A stretch of 18,711 nt of DNA from DASXRA01 sp036506155 (GCA_036506155.1 DASXSF010000114.1:1-18711), one strand, 5' to 3'; counted from the first letter of the stretch, positions 5,638 through 13,594 are shown. The notes: generated by a model not told the origin, from the sequence alone. A program made the numbers and translations.

Positions 5638-6021
5638 ATGAGTCGCCCGCGTGTCAGGCTCGGGATCCCACCGCACCTCGCGGACCTCGAACTGTGGGGC
5701 CGCGACGTCGGCGGCGAATGGTGGGCGCTCATCGCGTGGTCGACGCAGGCAACACCGCCGGACGGTAGCCATCCTGTCCCCGTGTGGTGCGCCGGCTGGG
5801 TGCTCGGCCGCTGCGTTGAGCAGCCGCTACAGCCGGTCGAGTATCTCGAGGTGCGGCGGATGCAGCTCGGTGCTGAGCCGGCCGAGTGGCCCGCACCTGT
5901 CGACCGCCCGGGCGCGCACTGGCGCGGCTACTACCTCGGCGTGCTCGACGGTCGCGAGCCGCGGCTACCCGCCGACCCGGGCCGGCCCTGGGGGCACGAA
6001 CAGGGCGGCGCCTACGGCTGA
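5638..6021 (+). CDS. small hypothetical protein, intact member of a local three-copy family
   Basis: 127 residues. ATG at 5638 follows GGAG at 5626-5629; an in-frame ATG at 5542 would add 32 residues of low-complexity character and is less likely. The protein has many Trp (LWGRDVGGEWWALIAW), a central hydrophobic WCAGWVLGRCVEQPL, then EWPAPVDRPGAHWRGYYLGV and a Pro/Gly-rich tail ending GGAYG. No signal peptide or catalytic motif is evident. I do not recognise a named domain. Two fragments of its C-terminus lie at 3978-4154 and 4543-4614, with mostly silent differences in the first. IS-2 is inserted 53 bp past its stop, transcribed towards it. Function unknown. Confidence 0.78.
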   Translation: MSRPRVRLGIPPHLADLELWGRDVGGEWWALIAWSTQATPPDGSHPVPVWCAGWVLGRCVEQPLQPVEYLEVRRMQLGAEPAEWPAPVDRPGAHWRGYYLGVLDGREPRLPADPGRPWGHEQGGAYG

Positions 6022-6088
6022 GGGCGGCGCGTTCTCGATGGGGCGAGGAGTGAACGCAGCATCCATCCGTTCATGGCGCCCCTCTCTG

Positions 6089-7255
6089 TCAAGACGCAGC
6101 GGGTAGCCGGGTTCTAGGCTTGCGGGTGACGGGTCCGGGAAGTGGCTGATCCGAAGTGTCGGTGTGGGGATTTGAGCCGGCCACGCTGGAGTAAGAGTCG
6201 TTCCCCGTTTGCCCTCCCGGGCTCGTCCTCGTTGCTTTCGCGTTGGCGATCATTTGTCGGTAAACGATGTCGGACAGTCTGCGTTTCAACGCGCGCATGG
6301 CTTCCATCGGTGTCTTGCCTTCGGCGACTCGGCGGTCGAAGTAGGCGCGGCCCTCGGTTGGGTTTCGCAGCTGCACGACGGCCATGATGTGCAGGACGCG
6401 GTTGATCTGACGATTGCCGGCCCGTGACAGTCGATGCCGCACCTGGTCGCCGCTGGAGGCGTCCAGGGGCGCGGTGCCGTTCCACGATGCGAAGTGTGCG
6501 CGGGTCGGGAAGCGGCTGATGTCACCGACCTCGACAAGCAGCCGGCCCGCGCCGGACGGGCCTATGCCCGTCAGCGTCGTGAGCGTGCTGCCGGTGGTGG
6601 CAAGCATGTCGTTGAGTTCCTTGTTCGCGGCCTTCTTGCGCCGGTAGATCCGTTCGAGATCGGCGATCAACTCCGCGGCAACACGCCGTCGGGCCTTGCC
6701 CGCAGCGTCGCGAGGACGGACGGTGGCGAGCAGTTGTTTGGCTTGCCGCGCGGACAGATCCTTCTTCGCACCACCGGGAATCAGCTCCAACAGAAGGGAA
6801 TGCAGCTGCGAAGTCATCCGGGTGTGGTCCTCGCCCAGGCTGCGGCGACGGTCGACGAGGATCCGCAGCAGCGTTCGCTGTTCATCGTTGACGACCAGCT
6901 GCAGGCCACTCGTCCGGATGCCGACCAAGGCGACCGCGTGCGCGTCCCACGCATCAGTCTTACGGCCTTGGCCGCTGATGAACACGCGTGCCCTGGCAGA
7001 CAGTTTCGGTGGCACATCGACCACGGTCTCGCCATCGGCGACGAGCCGGATGGCGACGTGCCGGCCGATCCCGTTCGATCCCTCGACGGCCCACGTCCGA
7101 CTGGGCCACTGCTTCGCGTAGGCGAGCATCGCCCGATATCCGACCGCGTCCGTGGCGTACCTGCCGCCACCTAACACCGTTTCCTCATTGCTCATCAGCT
7201 CGATCGTCGCGGATCGCTTATGCGGGTCCATCCCGATCACCACGTTGCCTGCCAC
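6089..7255 (-). CDS. IS110-family DEDD transposase (IS-2)
   Basis: 388 residues with the GTG start at 7255, chosen because GGGAGG lies four bases upstream and because it aligns with the start of the IS-1 transposase; the frame is open further upstream into the non-coding left end. The RuvC-like part has D (in IGMDPHKR), E (in WAVEGSNGIG) and D/D (in KTDAWDAH). The serine domain shows LTTLTGIGPSGAGRLLVEVG, then ASWNGTAPLDASSG and RHRLSRAGNRQINRVLH. The tail ends PRTRLPAAS, close to PRTKTPAAS in IS-1. No frameshift is seen. It probably works with the candidate bridge RNA from its own left end. Confidence 0.93.
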   Translation of the reverse strand: MAGNVVIGMDPHKRSATIELMSNEETVLGGGRYATDAVGYRAMLAYAKQWPSRTWAVEGSNGIGRHVAIRLVADGETVVDVPPKLSARARVFISGQGRKTDAWDAHAVALVGIRTSGLQLVVNDEQRTLLRILVDRRRSLGEDHTRMTSQLHSLLLELIPGGAKKDLSARQAKQLLATVRPRDAAGKARRRVAAELIADLERIYRRKKAANKELNDMLATTGSTLTTLTGIGPSGAGRLLVEVGDISRFPTRAHFASWNGTAPLDASSGDQVRHRLSRAGNRQINRVLHIMAVVQLRNPTEGRAYFDRRVAEGKTPMEAMRALKRRLSDIVYRQMIANAKATRTSPGGQTGNDSYSSVAGSNPHTDTSDQPLPGPVTRKPRTRLPAAS

Positions 7256-7296
7256 GACACCTCCCACTACTCGATCGACATCGGTTCGTGAGCGGA

Positions 7297-7483
7297 GAGG
7301 GCAACGCTGCTTCGAGCACGGCAAACCCCTCTTGAGCCTCTCGCCGCTCAATGAAGCGACGCCCGCTCCGCGCAGGCCAAATGAGAGCCACACCGTCTTC
7401 CGTGGGCAGCCGAAATGAGAGCGACAGACCGGGCGTCTAGACCGAGCCTCGCCAGGATCGGTCCTGCCCGCAATGAAACAAGC
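7297..7483 (-). ncRNA. candidate bridge RNA of IS-2
   Basis: Aligned with IS-1, the - strand of this left end shows a 5' stem-loop (7463-7440: GACCGA/TCGGTC with inner CCT/AGG) and the same guide order. The left target guide at 7413-7408 (TCGGCT) equals the last six bases of the left target. The right target guide at 7387-7381 (CTCTCAT) pairs with five of seven bases of the occupied right target and six of seven of the empty site at 4660-4667. The left donor guide at 7364-7358 (GGGCGTC) matches the right-end terminus GGGCGCC with one G-U. The right donor guide at 7312-7307 (AAGCAG) is complementary to CT plus GCTT, the element's first bases. Transcript ends are not readable. Confidence 0.72.
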
Positions 7484-7628
7484 AGCCGATGTCCGCCTAT
7501 GCCGATGACATGCAGCCATGTCGTCCTGGCGATCTTGTCCGAATGGCCTGTTGACTCGACGAAACGAACCCGTCAACCTTCTCCACTGACCGTCGTGATC
7601 GGACTGTGGCAGCACACGGGAGGACGAC

Positions 7629-8345
7629 ATGGATGTTCAGAGGACTGGGCGGATCTTCGGCTGGTTGTTCATCGGCACGTTCATCACGAGCATTCCGGCT
7701 CGGCTTCTCTTCATCCACGGAGTCGGTGCGAGCTGGACCAACATGCACTTCGTCGCCGGGGATACCTCCACCGCGAGCTTGAAGCTGGGCGCGGTCCTCG
7801 AGTTCGGCGTGATCGTCACCAATATCGGAACCGCAGTCGTCCTCTATCCACTTGCCAAGCGGCAGAGCGAAACGCTCTCGCTCGGCTATGTCACCGCTCG
7901 CATCATCGAATGCGTGTTCATCGCGATCGGCCTCATGAGCATGCTCTCGGTCGTCTCCGTGGCCAGTGCATTGCGCAGCGCGGGTGCCAGCCAAGTCACG
8001 GCCCTCGCCACGCAAGGCAACTCCCTCGTGCACACCTACGAGTGGGCGTTCGAGTGGGGGCCTGGGCTCGTCGCTGGCATCGGCAACGGCTTGATACTCG
8101 GCTACCTGATGTACAAGTCCGCGCTTGTCCCGCCCCGTATGGCGCTGCTGGGTCTCATCGGCGGTCCGCTGCTGATCCTCAGCTTTGTGATGATCCTGGC
8201 TGGTGCCTACAAGAACGGATCGGGACCGTCTGCGCTCCTGACACTTCCGGAGGCCGCGTGGGAGCTGTCGCTCGGCGTCTACTGCGCGTGGAAGGGCTTC
8301 CGGTTGTCGAGCCCGATTGCCAGGCCAGAGATGGCGATGGCGTAG
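7629..8345 (+). CDS. DUF4386-type integral membrane protein
   Basis: 238 residues. ATG at 7629 has GGGAGG five bases upstream. The N-terminus RTGRIFGWLFIGTFITSIPA, the later LEFGVIVTNIGTAVVLYPLA and the C-terminal pair of helices around GLIGGPLLILSFVMILAGAY followed by LPEAAWELSLGVYCAWKGF are typical of the DUF4386 family; about six hydrophobic segments are visible. Family members are multi-pass membrane proteins of unknown biochemical role. The gene is alone: IS-2 ends 145 bp upstream and the next gene begins 450 bp downstream. An antisense frame (7497-8375) is its shadow. Confidence 0.82.
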   Translation: MDVQRTGRIFGWLFIGTFITSIPARLLFIHGVGASWTNMHFVAGDTSTASLKLGAVLEFGVIVTNIGTAVVLYPLAKRQSETLSLGYVTARIIECVFIAIGLMSMLSVVSVASALRSAGASQVTALATQGNSLVHTYEWAFEWGPGLVAGIGNGLILGYLMYKSALVPPRMALLGLIGGPLLILSFVMILAGAYKNGSGPSALLTLPEAAWELSLGVYCAWKGFRLSSPIARPEMAMA

Positions 8346-8796
8346 CGAAGGCGGGGCCAACAACTCGCAACACACCGACGCGCATCTGGTCGGTAACGAA
8401 ACATCCGCTCTTGCCGCGTTGGGTGCGCGCTCCTGCCCGACTTCGGATGTTGCGTTGAGCGCACGCGCATGCGCTCAATTGCATGTCCATTCGGACTAAA
8501 TTCCACTGACTGCTCCGTGAGATGCGCGGCCGGATCGCGGATATTCAGCGCAGGGCATGACCGTCTCGGCACTGGCAGGGCGTTGTTGCGTGCGTGCGAT
8601 GCGACGGGTGGCTCGCCTCGGTGTCCCGTTAGCGGATCCATTTGCAGACCTAAGGCGCAGTGGGTGCGGTCGGGTCGCGTGCCGGCGTCAATGTCACGCG
8701 CCTCAGAGCGGGTGGAGCGAGGGTGGAGGGTGAATCCACCCCGGCTAGACCTGCGCGCCGATGTGCGCCGGTCGCCGAGGACCGACAGTTGTCGTC
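8346..8796. other. intergenic region, nothing recognised
   Basis: About 450 bp between the DUF4386-type gene and the two-component cluster. I see no open frame with coding character, no tRNA-like fold and no repeat shared with the rest of the window. The promoter of the downstream unit probably lies in its last part, but no hexamer pair is convincing. Confidence 0.4.
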
Positions 8797-9327
8797 ATGA
8801 CAACCGCCGAATACGCCCTGAGCTTCGCACTCGTCGGCCTGGTCGCGCTGCAGATCCGCGGGATCAAGGTCACCAAGGCGGCACTGCTGTTTCCCGTTGT
8901 CGTGACGCTGTGGGTCGCCACGTCGCTGCTCAAGTCGATCCCGACGGCCGGCAACGACCTGGTGCTCGAGTTTGGTGGTGCGCTGGCCGGTGCGAGCCTG
9001 GGTGCCCTGGCGGCCCTGGCCACGACGGTCACCCGCACCGGCACGACCGCGATCGCTAAGGCCGGGGCGGTGGCCGCGTTGCTGTGGGTTGCCGGCATCG
9101 GCGCTCGCGTCGGCTTCTCGCTGTGGGTCGGCCACGGCGGCGCAGCGACGATCCGCGACTTCAGCGTCGCGCAGCACATCACCGGCGGCCCGGCGTGGGG
9201 CACCGCTTTCATCCTGATGGCGCTGACCGAGGTGGTCACCCGCACCGGGCTCATCTACCTCAAGACCCGCCGCACCGGCGCGCTCATCGAGCGCGGCGGG
9301 CTGATTCGCCGGTTCGTCACCGCCTGA
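8797..9327 (+). CDS. integral membrane protein next to a two-component system
   Basis: 176 residues. ATG at 8797 begins MTTAEYALSFALVGLVALQI, where a membrane helix starts at once; a weak GAGG lies too far upstream (8777), so translation may be leaderless or the start uncertain. Hydrophobic segments appear at about 4-22, 28-50, 55-80, 88-112 and 133-155, giving four to five passes, with a short basic tail KTRRTGALIERGG. The arrangement, a short membrane protein directly ahead of a DesK-type kinase, recalls DUF1453/CcdC-like partners seen beside such kinases in actinomycetes, but I cannot confirm the family. It is 39 bp ahead of the kinase on the same strand and may be its co-sensor or its target. 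Confidence 0.72.
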   Translation: MTTAEYALSFALVGLVALQIRGIKVTKAALLFPVVVTLWVATSLLKSIPTAGNDLVLEFGGALAGASLGALAALATTVTRTGTTAIAKAGAVAALLWVAGIGARVGFSLWVGHGGAATIRDFSVAQHITGGPAWGTAFILMALTEVVTRTGLIYLKTRRTGALIERGGLIRRFVTA

Positions 9328-9366
9328 GCGGCGCGCGATCAGCGAGCTGGTGGGAACATAACACTC

Positions 9367-10512
9367 ATGGGGCCGGCGCAGCGGCTTCGACTTCTCCGCT
9401 TCAGTGGAATAGGAGGCGCGCTGCGTGTCGCCGGTGTCGTCGGACTGGCCGCCCTGGTGTGGGCGACGGCGTCCGAGCATCACTCCGACGGGTCGCCCCG
9501 CGCACCGGTCGCATTGTTGGTCGTGACGGCCCTGGCATGGGCGGCGTGGTTGGGCACCACTCGGCTCCGCGCACCGCGACCCGTCACCTGGCTGGCGGTT
9601 GCCGTGCTGGCCGGCGCAGGCGGAGCGGTCGGCGGCCTGGCTCCGGTGGGCATTGCGTTCCCGGCCGTTGCGGTGATCGCGGCGGCGACGCTTGTCGGTC
9701 TGCTGCCCGCGGTAGCGATCGCCGTCATCGGAGCGGTGTCGCTGACATTGGCCGTCCTCGTCGCGGACAGCCCGCGCGCGATCATCGCCGAGGGCGTGCT
9801 CGCGATCGCGGCCGCCCTGCTCGGCGGTGCCAGCCGCCGGCAGTACCAGGACCGGGCCGCGCAGGCCGAAGAGCTGCTCGCCGAACGCACGCGGGCCGAC
9901 GCGGAACGCGATCGCGCCGCCGCGCTCGCCGAGCGCAACCGCATCGGCCGCGAGGTGCACGACGTGCTCGCCCACTCCCTCGGCGCGCTGTCGGTCCAGC
10001 TCGAGGCCACCGACGCGCTGCTGGAGACCGGCGGCGATCAGGCGAAGGCGCGTGAACTCGTGCAACAGGCCCGCCGCATCGCCGTCGACGGTCTGTCGGA
10101 GACCCGCAAGGCCGTGCATGCGCTGCGCGACGAGCCCGTCGCGCTGTCCGAGCAGCTGGCCGCGCTCGCCGCGACCGACGGTGCGCAACTCGCCGTCGTC
10201 GGCGCCGAACGCACGTTGGCCCCCGAGGCCGACCTCGCGCTGTATCGCGCCGCGCAGGAAGCCCTGAGCAATGCGCGCAAACACGCGCCCGGCGCGCCGG
10301 TCACCCTGCGTCTCGACTACGGCCCGAGCGCGACAGCCCTGGTCGTCGCGAACGGGCCGTGCCCGGCCGGGCCCGAGGCGAGCCCGCTGAGCAGGAGCGG
10401 CGCCGGCCTTGGCCTGCGCGGCATGCGCGAGCGCATCGACGCACTCGGCGGGGACGTGTCCGCTGAGCCAGACGACCAAGGCTGGACGGTCCGCGTGGCG
10501 GTGCCGACATGA
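9367..10512 (+). CDS. sensor histidine kinase, HisKA_3 (NarL/DesK) type
   Basis: 381 residues. ATG at 9367 has GGTGGGA about ten bases upstream. The N-terminal part (about 15-155) has five to six hydrophobic segments and almost no extracellular loop, so the signal is probably sensed in or at the membrane. A charged coiled segment (about 158-190) leads to the phosphoacceptor motif REVHDVLAHSL with H198. The ATP-binding part shows RAAQEALSNARKHA (E298, N302) and the G-box GAGLGLRGMRER (about 346-355). It should autophosphorylate on H198 and pass phosphate to the downstream regulator, with which its last codons overlap (ATGA at 10509-10512). Nothing shows which stimulus it answers to. Confidence 0.92.
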   Translation: MGPAQRLRLLRFSGIGGALRVAGVVGLAALVWATASEHHSDGSPRAPVALLVVTALAWAAWLGTTRLRAPRPVTWLAVAVLAGAGGAVGGLAPVGIAFPAVAVIAAATLVGLLPAVAIAVIGAVSLTLAVLVADSPRAIIAEGVLAIAAALLGGASRRQYQDRAAQAEELLAERTRADAERDRAAALAERNRIGREVHDVLAHSLGALSVQLEATDALLETGGDQAKARELVQQARRIAVDGLSETRKAVHALRDEPVALSEQLAALAATDGAQLAVVGAERTLAPEADLALYRAAQEALSNARKHAPGAPVTLRLDYGPSATALVVANGPCPAGPEASPLSRSGAGLGLRGMRERIDALGGDVSAEPDDQGWTVRVAVPT

Positions 10513-11150
10513 GGGTCGTGGTCGCTGACGACCAGACCGCCGTCCGCGAAGGCCTCGTGACGCTGCTCTCGACCATGCCCGACATCGAGGTGGTCGGATC
10601 GGCCGGCGACGGCGAGCAGGCGCTCGCGCTGATCGCGCAGACCACTCCCGACGTCGTGCTGATGGACCTGCGCATGCCCCGCCTAGACGGCGTCGAAGCG
10701 ACACGTCGCATCCGCGCGACGCATCCCGACACCCAGATCGTCGTGCTCACCACCTACGCCGACGACCAGTCCATCCTCGACGCGCTGCGCGCCGGCGCGA
10801 TCGGCTACCTCACCAAGGACGCCGGCCGCGACCACATCCGCCGCGCGATCGAGGCCGCGGCCAGCGGCCAAGCGGTGCTCGACCCCGCCGTGCAGGCCCG
10901 CCTCGTCCAGGTCGCCCATCCACCCGTCATCGCACCCCACACGCTTCCCGACGGCCTGACCGACCGCGAGGCGCAGGTGCTGCGCCTGATCTCCTCCGGC
11001 ATGTCCAACGGCGAAATCGCCACGCAGCTGTTCGTCAGCGAGGCCACCGTCAAGACCCATGTCAACCACATCTTCGCCAAGACCGGCAGCCGAGACCGAG
11101 CACAGGCGATCGCCTACGCCCACCGCCACGGCCTCGACAACGCGAGCTAG
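10509..11150 (+). CDS. NarL/FixJ-family response regulator
   Basis: 213 residues, standard length. The receiver domain (1-118) has the acidic pair D7/D8, phosphoacceptor D53 (in VVLMDLRMP), T81 (in VVLTTYADD) and K103 (in YLTKDAG). The LuxR-type helix-turn-helix covers about 150-206, starting LTDREAQVLRLISSGMSNGE and containing EIATQLFVSEATVKTHVNHI, ending at KTGSRDRAQA. All signature residues are intact. ATG overlaps the kinase stop by four bases, so the two are translationally coupled. It is a DNA-binding transcription regulator; likely first targets are this operon and the adjacent membrane gene, which is inference. No terminator is obvious after 11150. Confidence 0.95.
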   Translation: MRVVVADDQTAVREGLVTLLSTMPDIEVVGSAGDGEQALALIAQTTPDVVLMDLRMPRLDGVEATRRIRATHPDTQIVVLTTYADDQSILDALRAGAIGYLTKDAGRDHIRRAIEAAASGQAVLDPAVQARLVQVAHPPVIAPHTLPDGLTDREAQVLRLISSGMSNGEIATQLFVSEATVKTHVNHIFAKTGSRDRAQAIAYAHRHGLDNAS

Positions 11151-11203
11151 CAGACCTGCCCGCTCAGCTGCGAATTCTCGCCCAACGACCCACCGCTATG
11201 TAA

Positions 11204-11548
11204 ACAGCGCGGCTAACGAAAGCGCACAGATTTGCCGCGTTAGCCATCCAGTCCTACAGCGACGGCAAACAAGTCGCCTGGATCGAACCACCCGCCCAAG
11301 GCAGCACCGCAGAACCCGACCACCCCGCACCCGTGCTGCACCTGCCCGCCGGCGGCAGCGCCTCCAGCCCGGCAACCGGCTCGACGCCGACCGTGTCCGC
11401 GGCCCCTGCTGCCAGCTCGAACAAGGGCGCCAGCAAAGCCGCCGCGACCACCGGCATCGTCCTAGGCGCCGTCGGCGTCGCGCTCGGTGCCGCCGCCTTG
11501 GTGCTCAAACTGCGCCGCAGACGCCCCGCCGGGCGCGATTCCACGTGA
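11204..11548 (+). pseudogene. C-terminal remnant of a DUF1775 (YcnI-like) protein
   Basis: From an in-frame stop at 11201 the frame is open to 11548. From about 11231 it reads FAALAIQSYSDGKQVAWIEP then PAQGS and EPDHPAPVLHLPAG, the closing part of the YcnI/DUF1775 fold. A Ser/Ala/Thr-rich linker, a single membrane helix (TTGIVLGAVGVALGAAALVL) and a basic tail KLRRRRPAGR follow, as in cell-wall-anchored actinobacterial members. The N-terminal signal peptide and most of the domain, including the copper-binding N-terminal His expected after signal cleavage, are missing. An internal GTG at 11333 opens a 71-codon frame, but that is only linker plus membrane helix. Intact relatives are about 220-250 residues. 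Confidence 0.7.
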
Positions 11549-11756
11549 CCGCCGGCGACGCTGCATGACGGCCAGCGAGTGGTCCTCGAGATACCAAACA
11601 GGGGCAGGACGAAACCCGCCGAGCCGAACCCGGACGGCCCGCGGATGAACGCGGGGCTAGCCATCGAACACCGCATCGACGAGGCTGCCCAGGCCACCAA
11701 ATACAGCCGCGCCGGTCAGCATCGGCACGTGCGGAGCAGCCGAGTTGGCGTTGTCC

Positions 11757-12359
11757 TTAGCCGCCCATCCAGCAGCTCATGACGGCGGCGGCGATCTGCC
11801 CGGCGCGATCGCTGCGATCGGCCGGGGTCGCTGCAAGCGTCGCGGGTACTGCGGTGGTACCGACGTTTAGGGTCAGGTTGTCTTTCACGACAAGGACGGA
11901 TCCTGCTGGCGTCGTGAAGGCGCCGCGGCCAAGGCCGGGTAGTTGTCGGGCCACGCCGAGGTGTTGCTGCTGCGCCTGGTAGTAACGGGTGGCGCTCGGG
12001 TCGTCGGTCGACTGGTGGACCGAGAGGATCAGCCGACCGCCCGGCAGGTGGTAGGTGCAGCTGAACGTCTCATTTGCCCACGCCGAGACGGCCGGCGGCG
12101 GAATATGTAGGCCCAAGGCGGTGGCGACCTCGCCGCGGACCTCGGATTGACAGATCATTTGGGCGGCTGCCGATGGGGTCTGCTGGACCGGCGACGGCGC
12201 TGCGACTGCGACGGCGTTAGTTGAGGGCGTCGTGGCCGAAACGGCAGGTCGCGTCGGGGCCCTGGATACCGGCGTTTCGCCGTGGCTGGCGCAGCCGGCC
12301 AGCAGCAGCGCCGTGATGGGGAGGCCAACGGTTGCAGTACGCGCCGCGGTGCCTCTCAT
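11757..12359 (-). CDS. secreted lipoprotein of unknown function
   Basis: 200 residues. The N-terminus MRGTAARTATVGLPITALLL runs into the lipobox LLAGC with C23, so a lipid-anchored exported protein is clear. A Pro/Thr/Ser/Ala-rich linker (about 24-65) leads to a globular domain with three more Cys, in MICQSEVRGEV, FSCTYHLPGG and MSCWMGG. The pattern of a Cys-start, short Cys-Tyr strand and LPGLGRGAF turn resembles the DUF3558-like lipoproteins of mycobacteria and relatives, but this is only resemblance. ATG at 12359 has no ribosome site; TTGAC and GTCAA arms (12360-12375) lie directly before it, so leaderless translation or a nearby operator is possible. Convergent with the DUF1775 remnant. 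Confidence 0.8.
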   Translation of the reverse strand: MRGTAARTATVGLPITALLLAGCASHGETPVSRAPTRPAVSATTPSTNAVAVAAPSPVQQTPSAAAQMICQSEVRGEVATALGLHIPPPAVSAWANETFSCTYHLPGGRLILSVHQSTDDPSATRYYQAQQQHLGVARQLPGLGRGAFTTPAGSVLVVKDNLTLNVGTTAVPATLAATPADRSDRAGQIAAAVMSCWMGG

Positions 12360-12375
12360 TTGACAACGCCGTCAA
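12360..12375. promoter_or_regulatory. small dyad directly upstream of the lipoprotein start
   Basis: TTGAC and GTCAA form a 5-bp inverted repeat around AACGCC, abutting the lipoprotein ATG. It could be an operator overlapping the start or chance; there is no Shine-Dalgarno site in this spot. Confidence 0.25.
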
Positions 12376-13147
12376 GGATCGACGTCATCTGGCCGCGCTG
12401 GGCAGGCATCCGACGAGTATGGCTGATCGGGGGTGTCGGGTCAGCGGTCGGGTGGTAGCGCAGCGGCCGCGGTCACAGCGCGTTGGCTGTCAATGGCGTT
12501 AGCTCGACAGCGCGTGCCGCAAGCGTGGCAGCAGGATGAGCCGCCTGCCACACCTCCTCGAGCTAGCCCGCGCTCGCGCAGTCGACGGCGGCGCTTGCGG
12601 CGGGCGCCGCCGCGTGCCAACGCGCCCGATGTCACCGTGTGGGTGAACATCGGAGTGAGCGCCGAGCGACCAATCTGTGGCGCCGGCGCGCCAGCGTGCG
12701 GCCGGCCCGCTCGGCGGGGTAGAGACACCCGCGACTACACATGCATATGCAACAGCGACGTCGCGCGGTCGCGCACGCTCATCATGCCGCGGTCAGCGCG
12801 GCAGGGACCGGAGATGCCGAATGTCGTGCGCCGCGCCGCGCATCTTCCTGCGGGCCACGGCATTGAAGCATGCGCAGGTGACTGGTTAGCGTTCGGTCGC
12901 CGAACGCCGATTCCGGTACGCGGGTGCTGCGCCGCGAGGCCAGTGATTGGCAGGTGTTACGTGCGCGCTGGTTGCCGTGTCCTAGCAAGATCAACTTGTC
13001 GGCGCTCTCGCCAGGGTCCCTCCGGGATGGCGGCCATGCCCGCCAAACCCGATCCGCCGGCTACGAGTCTGGCCATGACCTTCGCCCCTGCCCGTCCACG
13101 ACCGACACGGCGATGATGGGACGACCAGCACCAGAAGGTGATGCGCG
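12376..13147. other. long intergenic region without a recognisable gene
   Basis: About 770 bp. Open frames on both strands (for example 12433-13116, +) are Arg/Ala/Pro-rich and show no domain, no ribosome site and no coding bias, so I treat them as shadows of high GC. The region holds the TGCATATGCA palindrome (12742-12751) and one clean hairpin (12889-12907). No tRNA or repeat is seen. Confidence 0.45.
12889..12907. repeat. 8-bp hairpin with three-base loop
   Basis: GCGTTCGG (12889-12896) and CCGAACGC (12900-12907) pair perfectly around TCG. No T tract follows on either side and no gene ends nearby, so a terminator role is unsupported; it may be a protein-binding dyad. Confidence 0.4.
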
Positions 13148-13429
13148 ATGCGCTATGAGCTCACCGAACACCACGACGATGTCGAGATCCGGGTGTGGGA
13201 GACCGGCGAGCACGCCCCGCAATTGCTCGACTCGCTGCACGACTGCCAGCACGGACGCTGCGGATGCCGGACCGACCAATATGAGCGGCTCGAGGAGATG
13301 ACCATCCGCACCGACGTCGATGAACTGACGATTCGGCTGCACCGCCGCGACGGGCAACGACTCGACACCGGCGAACTGCAGGCCTGCCTGGACTACACAA
13401 TCAACGAAGCGCAGCACGACACCGAGTGA
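13148..13429 (+). CDS. small acidic Cys-containing protein
   Basis: 93 residues. ATG at 13148 has AAGG about nine bases upstream. The centre carries the cluster DCQHGRCGCRTDQYERL with C33, C38 and C40, and a fourth Cys, C80, in LQACLDYTI. Four Cys suggest a small metal-binding (zinc-like) or redox site. The rest is mixed alpha/beta with acidic ends, no signal peptide and no membrane segment, so it is probably cytosolic. Similar short proteins with a CxxGxCxC cluster occur in actinomycetes without a known role. The gene is not part of an operon: the next gene is convergent. Coding character, start context and Cys spacing make it likely real. Confidence 0.7.
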   Translation: MRYELTEHHDDVEIRVWETGEHAPQLLDSLHDCQHGRCGCRTDQYERLEEMTIRTDVDELTIRLHRRDGQRLDTGELQACLDYTINEAQHDTE

Positions 13430-13510
13430 GCCGTGAGGTCCACGGCGCGCCGTCGAGGACGTCCATACTCGGATCGGCCCGAGGTGCCAGCCGCTTGACG
13501 AGGTGTCCTC

Positions 13511-13529
13511 CGCAGTAACGGTTACTGCG
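13511..13529. repeat. 19-base near-perfect palindrome between convergent genes
   Basis: CGCAGTAAC and GTTACTGCG flank one central G, so every position pairs. As RNA it forms an 8-bp stem with a CGG loop. It lies between the end of the Cys-rich gene (13429) and the end of the broken dehydrogenase (13597). It could be a bidirectional terminator lacking a T tract, or an operator of the TetR type left after rearrangement. Confidence 0.5.
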
Positions 13530-13594
13530 TCGGCGGTGGCGTTGCGGGTCTGCGTGCTCGCCTCGTAGCTCGGCGCGCTGTGGCGGCGCGGTGC

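Larger units (their letters stand above)
6075..7483 (-). mobile_element. complete IS110-family element (IS-2)
   Basis: About 1.41 kb. The ends come from an empty-site comparison: in the duplicated region at 4652-4680 the sequence CCGCTCAT runs directly into AGCCGATGTGCG, while here CCGTTCAT (6067-6074) is followed by GGCGCCCC and the matching AGCCGATGTCCG only resumes at 7484. The element carries one transposase and about 228 bp of non-coding left end. Along the transposase the target is GGACATCGGCT/ATGAACGG. There are no terminal inverted repeats and no multi-base target duplication, as expected for the family. IS-2 and IS-1 share layout and motifs but are clearly different elements. Confidence 0.9.

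Noticed and set aside
7277..7284. GACATCGG near the IS-2 transposase start as a target guide
   Set aside because: It matches the target by eight bases but with the wrong strand polarity and outside the target loop; the guide at 7408-7413 fits order and polarity.
8346..8796. Possible tRNA or CRISPR content in the intergenic region
   Set aside because: No cloverleaf arms, no T-loop consensus and no spaced repeats are seen here or elsewhere in the window.
8650..10704. 684-codon - strand frame antisense to the kinase region
   Set aside because: Arg/Gly/Ala-rich shadow of GC-biased third positions; the + strand membrane protein, kinase and regulator explain the region.
11657..11756. Short - strand peptide ending GSLVDAVFDG after the lipoprotein gene
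   Set aside because: It has a plausible hydrophobic stretch but no start signal and no family match, so it is not supportable.
12433..13116. 227-codon + strand frame in the long intergenic region
   Set aside because: Low-complexity Arg/Pro/Ala composition, no ribosome site and no recognisable domain.
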